64,000 bases of DNA from Mytilisepta virgata (Eukaryota > Mollusca > Bivalvia > Mytilida > Mytilidae): positions 81,303,539 to 81,367,538 of the forward strand of contig CM051519.1 of assembly GCA_028015205.1 (NCBI GenBank). Reading direction: 5' to 3'. Below the pieces are notes generated by a model. The model was not told the origin of the DNA. It saw only the letters and a list, made by a program, of their open reading frames with translations, and made no database searches. Positions 11,201 through 23,200 of this stretch are shown here, in pieces. How positions within the stretch are numbered: the first letter of the stretch is position 1; every line of letters begins with the position of its first letter. A program made the position numbers and the translations under genes.

Positions 11201-14200
11201 AAAACAACATATCTACATTGTGGGAAAATTTATTTGTACTCGCCGTGAAACAGGTGTGAAATGCACGGTAAACCTAGCATTTGTACTTGTTTCTTAGGCT
11301 CGTAGAAATAAATTGTATAATATTTTATTTAATTCTAATTTGGCGCGCTGCTTTCCTTTTGCACAAAGAGATGTATTATATTGAGAAATAGTTCACAGTG
11401 GCTTGAAAATATCCGGATTTTACCACAGGTACGCCATTTATGCCAAATATTTTGCTACGAGCGATAGCGAGTGTAAAGATATCGATGAAAAAGGGCCAAC
11501 CCGTGGTAAAATCGGGATAATTTCAAGCCATCGTGAATTATTTCCATTCTTATAGGACAGTTTCTACGACATTTTAAAACGCCGCAACATAGGTATTCAG
11601 ACACAAATTATACTATGATGTCGTTGGAAACTTTACAACAAACAAGCAATCTGGCGTCTGTGACGTTGGAACCAATATATCCATATTTACCACGGATATA
11701 GACTGAATGCGTTTGAAGCAAGTCATATTAAAATGTCCTATTCATTATCAGTTGTACGCGCCTGACGTCATAATAAAAATTACAACGCCATTCATTTTGA
11801 ATCTCACCAGAGGAACTGTCAGAACGGTGAAATACTACAATTATTTGGACTTTTTTGCTCCATATTACAATAAAATCAAAGGAAAAGTAAGTTTTATTGT
11901 AATACTATTTATTTATGTTTACTTTTCTACCGTTTTCGATTTCTGTTTCAGAAGTTCCTAAATCAAAATGGCCGTCACATGAAAGATCTCGCAGTACCAT
12001 TTCGTTTAACTAATTTCCGATTTTGACATATAGAATCGAAATAATTCATGTGAGCCATATATTCGTATTAGATTTTAACATGGGTAGCATTATTCGCATG
12101 AATCTTTTAAAATTTTGCTCAAGTAATGTTCAGTGATAATGTTATCCATATCAAAATCTCCAACGAATAATGGCTGCCATGAATTATCATTTAATTTTCT
12201 GACAATGTACATATATTGTATATATATCTGCTATTTATTTTTCATTTTTGTCTCTTGACGGCTTCGATGGCCATGTTATCGCGGCTTGGTAGTCCATTAT
12301 AACAAATACGAGCAGTGTTCGATTCCGATCTCAACTAAGATTTTTTCCTGCAATTCTCTTCTAGTTTGGCTTTATCCCCTATAAAAAATAACGTGTGTCC
12401 CACATGAAGCTCAAAGCCTTTCTTTGGGAATATCTCATTAATGGCTGTAAAATGTCAATAAAAACTTTAACTGTATCCTTTGCCAGTAACAAGTCATATT
12501 TTCAACAAGAGGGGACTTTCCGTTTTATGTGTTCACTATGATCTGACGTGACATCGTAAAAAAGTCTAATTTTTTCTTTCTTATAGTTTGAACAATAAGG
12601 AATTTCATATATGCCCGTTCCTTGTTTGAAATAAGTAAAAGTTTAGCAAAGCCACAACATTTTTCAAAAAAGGTAATCGCCACAATATAGTCATTAAATT
12701 TGAAGATAACTTTATTTGTTGAAATTTTCAGTACCAACTGAATCTGATATTGTCGTCATAGTGGAGATATTGAACAATTTTCCAACAGTAAAGACGTCAT
12801 ACTGAATATGACTGTCGATTACAAGGAATATGATCTTGACTGAAATCATTTTTACCGCATGTCAGACTCTCTTTGATATTGATTGTTTCGTTTTTCTATA
12901 TAAATATCACCTGTTCGTTCTGGGATCATAACATTCGACAGTATCCAAGACAAATTTTTCATTCGGCATCTCATAAAAGCCACCAACAACATATAGTAAT
13001 TCATGGAAACCAATTGTTGCCACGCCTATCTTAGCCTCTGTCATTCCCACTGTAAATCCCCAGGAATCTGTGTCCGGGTTATAATACTCGACTGTGTCTA
13101 GTGGCCTGAAAAACATTTACCACAAAAGTACAGACAAGAATAAAATACTAGAAGCTAACTTTCTGGGACCATGGGTCACAGCTCCAAGCGGTCACTTCTG
13201 AAAAAGGCCCGTTTCTACGTTATAGGAATCTCGGACTAATATCACTACAGGAACTATAAGAGGTCTGATCCATCGTATGAAAGTTTTAGTTTATTTGGCA
13301 GAGCAGATTAAGAGGATATTTTTCAATAAAAAGTACTGGCTGAGAAGCTTTGTTTGGGCTACCATTGGTACAAAATGTAGAGAGCCAATGTATGTTTTAT
13401 ATGATAGTTGAGATTAACTATTGCTGTTATGTTGGTTGGATTGATGCGACTTTGTTTTGCGGTATTGTTTACCTGCCCTGTGTATCCTGGCCTCCAACTG
13501 CATAAAGCACACCCTCTAATGCTGCAAGTCCGTGGTACATTCTAGCAGTTTTCAAAGCAGCAATACGAACCCAGTAGTTTCCTTCGGGACTATATCGGAA
13601 ACATGTGTCAGTAGGATTAGCAAGGTTTTCAGGCTCTTCAGACAACAAAATTGAACCTCCTGTGTAAAATAGAAAAGTGATTGTAATAAACTAATATGAT
13701 AATACCTATCTTGCTGAAAACAAACATGATAAGCGATAAAGAACTGTGATAAAATATTTTAAAATATATGTTTTAATACATTCCACGCACCCTATAAAAT
13801 GGGTAATGCCGGCAAGTCGGAAAAACTTTGGATTTTTCTATCCATGCAAAATTGAAAAGATAACTTAAGTGTATAAGGATCTAAAGCACTTACTTTTTAA
13901 AAGACATCTTTGTTTTTTTATACGTATAGTTTTTTAAGTCTAGACATGTAGATGTAAACTCCAGCACTGAAACTGTAAAGTCTAGAACTTGAGATTTAAA
14001 GGCCAGCGTTGAAGACATAAAATTTAGCGCTCGCAATGTAAATTGTAGTGCTACAAATTCAGGGCTGTGTATATTCCAGCGCTGGAGATGTAAAGTCTAG
14101 CGTTGAAAATGTAAAGTTCAGCGTTGAAAATGTAAAGTCCAGCGCTGAAAATGTAATCCTAGCGTTAAAAATGTAAAGTTCAGCGTTGAAAATGTAAAGT

Positions 14201-17200
14201 CTAGCGCTGAAAATTTAAAGTCTAGCATTGAAAATGCAAAATCAATATCAGCAGTTGCCGAAAAGTAACATCATATTAAATCTGACTTAATACCAAAAGT
14301 ATTATAACCATAGACCCAAAAAGACTAATAGACAGACCAATAAATTTGTTTTAGTGTTTACAATAAAGACAGTGTAAAGGGCCGCGTGAATTTTTGGTAG
14401 ACGGGAATGTTCGGTATCAACGGTGGCCACAAAATGATATAAGCGAAAGCCAACTTGCACAAAAATTGTAGCATGGACCCTTAGCTCTTTTTCATTGTTA
14501 ACTATAACCATCTACTACAAGAGTTAAGACCTGTGTAAAAGGACGTACTTGTGAATCATTAAGAAACTGTAAATGAATATGAGCCCAAAAGAACTGATAT
14601 AAGGAATCCTAGATATCTTCATATTATGCCACTCGCCACAAAAGGCTTCATATTGTGACTAGCGGTTGATATTTTAAGATCTTAATCTGCAAAAAAAATC
14701 TCAGCTGATAATATATATATCTAGACTACATCTTTAACCACACACTTTACACTAGACTTTACATCTTTAACCATACACTTTACGGTAGAGTTTACATCTT
14801 TAACCATACACTTTACGCTAGAGTTTACATCTTCAGTGTTTTAATTTACATCTTATGCTGCACTCAGAACTGTTTATCCCAACGATACCTACATAAGGAT
14901 TCGTAGTTTTCTCGAACAGTTTACGTTATATTTTTACTAAATTTTTGCAATATGCAGTTTACTAATCCGACAGCAACTAAGATGAATCTACAATGTTGGA
15001 ATGTCCAAGTTAAAATTTTATTACATGTACATGTGTATTTTATTCTGTTACCATAAGATGTGAATTTTCCAATAGTCTTTACTTAACCAGAACTCACCAA
15101 CAATGTAAAGATAGCCATCCATTGTAGTTGCTCCAAGATGGTGTCGGGGTTCCGGAAGTGTGGAAACTAAATGCCAATGGTTGGTCATTGGATTGTACTC
15201 TTCAACCAGTTTACTAGAATATGTGCTTTCTGCATTGAATGGATTAATTCCACCAACAACCATTATACTTGTTGGTCTAGGTGGCGGCGGCAGCGGTTGC
15301 GGTTGCGGTCCATAATATGACGATGAAACTGATAGTAGTGGAATTTGCTGCGTCCCACCTGTAATTGTACGGCTTGATTGATTCGTCCCACCTGCAATTG
15401 TACGGCTTGTTTGCTGGTATTTATTGTAGCGGTTAGGCTGCTGTGAAAAACTCTGTTTGGACTCCGGACTTGTTACTGTTGAAGAAGACTGATGGTACGA
15501 TGACGACGGACCAGTTTGGCTTCTTTGACCTGGCACTGTAAGTCCACCATGTGTTGAATCCGCCCCCGCAGTGCTTCCTGTCGAATGACTCTAAAAGAAT
15601 TGTTGATAGTTGATATCTAGTGTAATATATAAGATCTGAGAAACTCTTTGTGCTGTTCAAACCAAATTAAATTCAGTTTGTTTAGAGATATTGTCAACCG
15701 TTTCCATAGGTATCTACCCAAATTTTCTCGTTGGAAAGAGATACAATGTGTAAAACATAAGTATTCATACAAAAGTCTTAGACTGGTTTACAATACCTCA
15801 ATCTATATTTTATGGTACGTTATCTACGTTTTTCAACTCCTGATAAGTTCCAATCTAATCATAATAAGTTCCCCGCACTTGCTCCTTATTTTCGTTCGGA
15901 TGTTTATATCTCGCTCGCGCTTTGGAGATCCAACTACAGCCGCTTTAGGGGGGGGGGGGGGGGTGGCCGATGTAAGCAGTTAAAGGAAAAAACTGGATCG
16001 TCCATAAAAAATTCCACGTGTGAAATGCTGTTGATAAATTTTTATTGTGTAGTGATTTGTTTCACGTGATCAGTAATGCAGTCCCTTTACAAGTATGGCA
16101 GAACAAATTAAAACCTCTTTATTTTATTTGAAAACTATAGTCTTCTTCAATTGAAAATGTATCGAAAATACACTAGAAGTCCATACCGGAGATGGTGTAT
16201 ATCTAGACCCTGAGACCCACCAAAGCGTGTATGTTATCTATCACTTGGTTGGCTATATTTCCACCACAGAATCGTGTTGAAACTAATCAAAATGGTACAT
16301 AAAGAGTAAAAATTAATGAATATGGCCCACGACTGGTATTAAGTTACGGTAAGTGTGGTTATCGATAAATAGCAAATATTACCGCTCAGGGGATGTCTTA
16401 GTCTTGCTTTTGGTTCATTGTTGAAGAACTCTCAAGGTAATCAATAAATAGCAACCATTACCGCATAGGACGTTTTTGTCTTGCTTTTGGTTCATTGTTG
16501 AATACCTCTCCAGTTTAAGAGCAATAAAAGTGTTGTTCAATTACTTTGTATTGTGTTCGTCTTAATACTATTCCTTATGGAGTATTTCACAAATGCATAA
16601 ATTTGCATTGAAGACTAGAGACCATAAGATGTGGTTAAGTGGGTTGATTATTTTTAACTGAACTGATTCTGTAACAGTCAGTTTTTACGCCAGTTACTTT
16701 GTTCCGTTGGAACTTGTTAATCAATTATTTACTTCCAGTGTACTTTTCAACTAGTTATTTTGTTCTGGTGCTAGTTATAAAGTTCCGGAACAAATTAGCT
16801 AGTTATTTCAATACCGAACATCATAACTAGTTACTTTGTTCTGATAAAATAATTTTGCCTTGAAGTTCACATCAAAACGACTTTAAGATGAAGAACAATA
16901 ATCAAAGTGTTGTTCCTTTCATGTATTTTTTCCTATGAGTGGATCTACCATACCACTTTTACATTACTACTGCGATGGAATAAAAATTAAGACCTAAAGA
17001 TGCCGAATGTTAACAAGAGAATAATGTTTGTTCCTAAATGACCCGTATGACACGTTTTTATTACAGTGTTATTTCTTCCTTTAGTAATAACAGTTTTCTG
17101 ATAGTTTTCATCATCAGCTTCAGAAAGATTTTACAATTCTCCCAGGGATAAACTTGCTCGTTTTCTAATTCTTTTTTCACTATCATTATCCCTGTCGAAA

Positions 17201-20200
17201 TATATTTTTTATCGTTGAGTTGCAAAACAATTTTTTTTATATTCTAACTTGTTGTTATGTTGATCAACGTTATGTTGAATCGTTATGTTGATCAACGTTA
17301 TGTTGAATCGTTATGTTGATCAACGTTATGTTATATTACTCATATTCGGAAATGATCTTCGAGTTACTTCGGTATTAACAGATTAATTTGAGACCACTCC
17401 CAATCAGCCATGAACTATTCAACACCTACCCAAGTGTTTCGGGTACCTGTTCAGATAGATTAATAGGTTCAAGGCTATACCCATCATCGGAGCGGCTCAA
17501 GCCCCTGATGTTTTATTATTAGGGATCAGCCATTTTTTGAAAGGGGGGGTTGGGGGAGGGGGGGTAGGATCAATTTTGGAATAAAAAGGCAGGATCAGGA
17601 TTTTGGCAAAATAAAAAGGCAGGATCAGGATTTTGGCAAAATAAAAAGGCAGGATCACTGTAGGACATTTGCCAATCAGGACATTTTTCGGTGTAAATGA
17701 AAATAAAAATGTGGGTCGAAATAGCAGCCAAAAAAAATCCAGGACAAAATTTCCAGGAAAAAAAATAGGCAGGACCAAACTTTTGATCCCCCCTCCCCCC
17801 CCCCCCCCCTCATAAAAAACAAATGCTCCCTTAAGACGTATTATCTTTAATTATTTTACAACGTATGTTGAGAAACTGATACATAAAGAGTCGCGGCGTT
17901 TAAATATATAATTTGAAGTATAAATTATATATAGTATTGATAAGTTTAATTTGAATTACTAAAGTTAATATCGCCTTTGGTTTAAAATACTAATATGGTA
18001 TCTACCATTCACTAATACTCAGAAACAAACTTTTTATAATCATGCTAAATATGTTCGTTTTGGCGTTCAAGATTGACTGAGTCTGTCGTAATTTATAGGT
18101 TTTTACATGTATCTCAAATGTGGCTGCTACCTAAATGGCTGCTGGCATTTCAAAATGTTATATTCTTATATAAATATTTTTTTTTTTAGACATTTCAAAA
18201 AAGTGGCTGCTAGCTTGCGCCTGGTTAAATACAGACCTAAAAATAAAAACAAAGCGCCACCGCTAGTATTTGCTTAACAGTTAGGAAGAAATGATTTCAC
18301 AAATTATATATTCAAACGCCTCTCCTCCCCCGCTGATTGCATAAAAAAACACAAGTCTTGAAAATTACCTCACCTCGTCTAAAACGAAATGAAAACAGTA
18401 TAGCTTTCTCAAACGTATCCAATATGTAAATTATAACACAAATTCTCAATTGAAAATCATTTTTGTGCACAATGAGATAAAGACTTAGCATAGACTATTG
18501 ACCAACAATTTAAGTATGCGACTCTTTGTGTATCAGTTTCTCAACATACGTTGTAAAATAATTAAAGATAATACGTCTTAAGGGAGCAACCATTTGACTT
18601 TTAGAGGGGACTACTACTGGACCTTTTTTTCGGCTGCTATTGCGACCTACATTTTTATTTTCATTTAACCAGAAAATGTCCTTATTGACACATGTCCTGC
18701 ATTTTTTTGACACATACATTGATCCAGCCTTTTTATTTTGCCAAAATCCTGGCCCTACCTTTTTATTCCAAAATTGATCCTAGCCCCCCCCCCTCCCCCT
18801 CCTCCCCACCCTAAAAAATGGTTGATCCCTAAAAATAAAACATCACGGGCTTGAGTCGTTTTGATGATGGGTGTAGCCTTGAACCTATTAATCTATCTGA
18901 ACAGGTACCCGAAACACTTGGCTAGGTGTTGAATATAGTTTATGGCAGACTGGGAGTGGTCTCAAATTAATCTGTTAATACCGAAGTAACTCGAAGATCA
19001 TTTCCGAATGAACAACATAACGTTGATCAACATAACGATTCAACATTACAACATAATAACTCAAGACAATGAAATAAAGTTGCTACTTGACATCACGTGA
19101 TGAAAATGCAACATAACATTATACTAATTGGACGTAATGAAATATCAAATGAACATAACAAAAAGTTAGACTAACAAGACGAAATAATGATTGAACATAA
19201 CAATATATTGATTTGACTTGATAAAATAATAATTAAACATGATAATAAGTTGATCTAACGTAATAAAATAATGATTTAACATAACAATATAATACATTGA
19301 CCCAACAAAACGATCTTTTAACACCACAACAAATTGATTCGACTCAATGAAATAATAATTGCACATAACAAAATAGAAATTAACTCAATGAAATAATATT
19401 TGAACAGAACAACATAAGAATAAACAACACAATCAGACACTTTGACTTAATAAAACAACAAATGGACATAACAACATTATGGAAATGAACATAAGACAGC
19501 TGTGGCGTTCCGTAGTATTCCATCAAAACGCGTTGTTATTAGAGAAAATGATACAGTTTGGTTCGACTCGATACTGAGAAGAGCTGTTAGAATTGGAGAT
19601 CGATTACGTATTCTTTACTTCAAAAACAATTCCGATAGTAATTACACAAAGTTTAATCGTCAGAGGAACAAAGTCAATAACATGAAAAAATTTGCAAAAG
19701 AAAGATTTTATTTAAGTATAAACGAATTTAAACTGATTTAAAGCATTCAAATAGTAAACTTTACTGGAAGACAATAAATCAGTTAATTCGTGGTGATAAT
19801 ACAAGTAATATTATTCCACTTTATAAATTTAAATCTAGTAATGAGATCATTTGATTGGTCTAGAGCAGTCCACGTGACATGTGACAAATCATCGTGTCAC
19901 CCTCTCAATTTTTTTAACACTAAAGTTACAAATCAACAGCGGCACTTGTGTATGTTATTCAATAAATCGTTGAAATCGTGCGTATTTCCAACTGGTTGGA
20001 AGCTTGCTCGTGTTATCCATATTTTCAAAATGGGGATAAATCTTTATAATCTAACGATAGACCGGTAGTGTTGCTATATTGCTTAGTAAAATTTTTGAAA
20101 AAAAATGTGTACAAGTATATTTTTAATCATTTATTTTAAAACAAATTGCTTTATAGATTACAGTCCGGTTTTTAGTTCATCAACTTATAGAACTTTATTA

Positions 20201-23200
20201 TGAGATATTACTGGCATTAAATTCCCATCAATTAATATGTATGTACATATTATCAGGTATTCTGCAAACGTATATCGTAAAATATCTGCCGCGAGACACA
20301 ATGTGAAGCTTTTTCGGCGAGTGAGCGTAGCGAACGAGCCAAAAAGCTTTATATTGTGTCGAGCGGCTTATATTTTACAATATTTGTTTGAAGAAAACTT
20401 GATGATAAATTTATCGTATTGTTAACTAGCAATCTTAATGGAATTTCTTACTTTTCAATGGCCATCTGCCTATAACCGGATGTTTTCCTGATATATTCGG
20501 GTCAACGTTGGGTCAAACATTATGACGTCGCTGATATATTCGGGTCAGCTCATATTAGGGTCGGGTCAACTCTTTACGACGTCACAGTGCCAAAATACGG
20601 GAAATTGTGAAGGCCTCAGCAGGTCGATATAGGCATGGGGAAATACGATAATACTTTGTCCGATGTCAGTAAAGCATTTTACAGGGTTTGGATCAGAGGA
20701 CTACTTTACAAAAATAAAAAGTACGAGATTAAAGGGGATTTATTAAAGTGGACCAAAAGCTATTTAGGAAATAGAACACAAAGTGTTACCCTTAAAGATT
20801 CCAGATCTGCAATTGGTAAATTACACGCGGGTGTCCCCCCCCCCAAGGATCTGTTTGAGGTTCATTATTATTGATTTTTGTAAATGATATTGCCGATGAT
20901 TTATTTGGTTTATTTAGACTTTTTGCAGACGATACTTCAGTTGGTCACAGGGTGCATGACATCAAGACGTGAACCAATATGACTGATATTGATTTGAACT
21001 AGAGGTTGTCACAGGAGTCCAGCATGCTGGACTGTTTTAGCACGCTAAAACTGATGTCTCCCCTTCCATACCCATAGTTTTTTTTAACATTTTTTAGGGA
21101 TCATCAAGGTGGCAAATTAAGAGCTATGGTACATAATACATGTAGTTACCTACAGATATGTGCTTCAGCTAGGAATGAATAAGGTAATATATAGTTTTGG
21201 GGAAGGGATCTGAACCATTTTTAAGATAAATTAAGGTTTCTGATTTTGTGGGGGTGGGGATGACCCCCAAGGCTAAGATGTATATTGCATACAACTGGTC
21301 TTGTAACTATGAGTAGTACAATATATGGTTTAGGGGTGGGGATTCCAACCATTTTTAAGATAAAATAAGGTTTCTGATTTTGAGGGGGTGGGGATGACCC
21401 CCAGGGCTAAGATGCATATTGCATTCAACTCGTCTTGTAACCATGAGTAGTACAATATATGGTTTAGGGGTGGGGATTTCAACCATTTTTAAGATAAATT
21501 AAGGTTTCTGGTCTTGAGGGGTAGGGGATGACCCCCGGGGCTCAGATGTATACTGCATTCAACTTGTCTTGTTATCATGAATAATAAAATATATGGTTTA
21601 AGGGTGGGGATTTCAACCCTTTCCAAGATAATGTAGGCTAGGGGGTAGGGGACTGACCCCCAGGGACCCAAATGTGGTACTCTGCACTCCGCCTTGACCT
21701 GATGCATATACCTTCCAAATATCATGAGGCTAGCTCAAGAAACAAAAAAGTTATGTTCCGGACAAAAAATTTGATTAGAAGAGGAAGAAGAACACTATTG
21801 GGTTGGGATCTCAATGGTTTTCAGAATATTTAGTATTTTATCATTTGAGGGGGTGGGGCATGACCCCCCTCAGACCCCCCTATGGTACCAAATGATTTGT
21901 CTTATCATAAGGAGTAATAATATATATGGTTATAGGGTGGGGATCACAATGGTTTTCAAAATATTAAGTATTTTATCATTTAAGGGGGTGGGACATGACC
22001 CCCCCCTCAGACCCCCTATGGTACCAAATGATTCGTCTTATCATAAGGAGTAATAATATATATGGTTATAGGGTGGGGATCTCAATGGTTTTCAGAATAA
22101 TAAGTATTTTGTCATTTAAGGGGGTGGGGCATGACCCCCCTCAGACCCCCTATGGTACCAAATGATTCGTCTTATCATAAGGAATAATAATATATATGGT
22201 TATAGGGTGGGGATCTCAATGGTTTTCAGAATAATAAGTATTTTGTCATTTGAGGGGGTGGGGCATGACCCCCCCCCCTCAGACCCCCTATGGTACCAAA
22301 TGATTCGTCTTATCATAAAGAGTAATAATATATATGGTTATTGGTTGGGGATCTCAATGGTTTTCAGAATATTTAGTATTTTATCATTTGAAGGGGTGGG
22401 GCATGACCCCCCTCAGACCCCCCTATGGTACCAAATGATTCGTCTTATCATAAGGAGTAATAATATATATGGTTATAGGGTGGGGATCTCAATGGTTTTC
22501 AGAATATTTAGTATTTTATCATTTGAGGGGGTGGGGCATGACCCCCCTCAGACCCCACTATGGTATCAAATGATTTGTCTTATCATAAGGAGTAATAATA
22601 TATATGGTTATAGGGTGGTGATCTCAATGGTTTTCAGAATATTTAGTATTTTATCGTTTGAGGGGGTGGGGCATGACCCCCCTCAGACCCCCCTATGGTA
22701 CCAAATGATTCGTCTTATCATAAGGAGTAATAATATATATGGTTATAGGGTGGGGATCTCAATGGTTTTCAGAATATTTAGTATTTTATCATTTGAGGGG
22801 GTGGGGCATGACCCCCCTCAGACCCCACTATGGTACCAAATGATTTTTCTTATCATAAGGAGTAATAATATATATGGTTATAGGGTGGGGATCTCAATGG
22901 TTTTCAGAATATTTAGTATTTTATCGTTTGAGGGGGTGGGGCATTTATCATTTGAGGGGGTGGGGCATGACCCCCCCTCAGACCCCCCTATGGTACCATA
23001 TGATTATCATAAGGAGTAATAATATATATGGTTATAGGGTGGGGATCTCAATGGTTTTCAGAATATTTAGTATTTTATCGTTTGAGGGGGTGGGGCATTT
23101 ATCATTTGAGGGGTGGGGCATGACCCCCCTCAGACCCCCCTATGGTACCAAATGATTCGTCTTATCATAAGGAGTAATAATATATATGGTTATAGGGTGG

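Noticed and set aside
12250..12346. Functional tRNA gene
   Set aside because: The T-arm and acceptor stem do not pair; only promoter-like boxes remain.
15048..15097. C-terminal extension of the Kelch exon 3 frame (after IVG)
   Set aside because: Follows a GTGAGT donor; splicing to 13659 restores a proper Kelch blade, while read-through destroys it.
22162..23019. 285-aa open frame with 45-residue repeats
   Set aside because: It is the 135-bp tandem array read in frame; the period is divisible by three, neighbouring frames are equally open, and the sequence is non-coding repeat.
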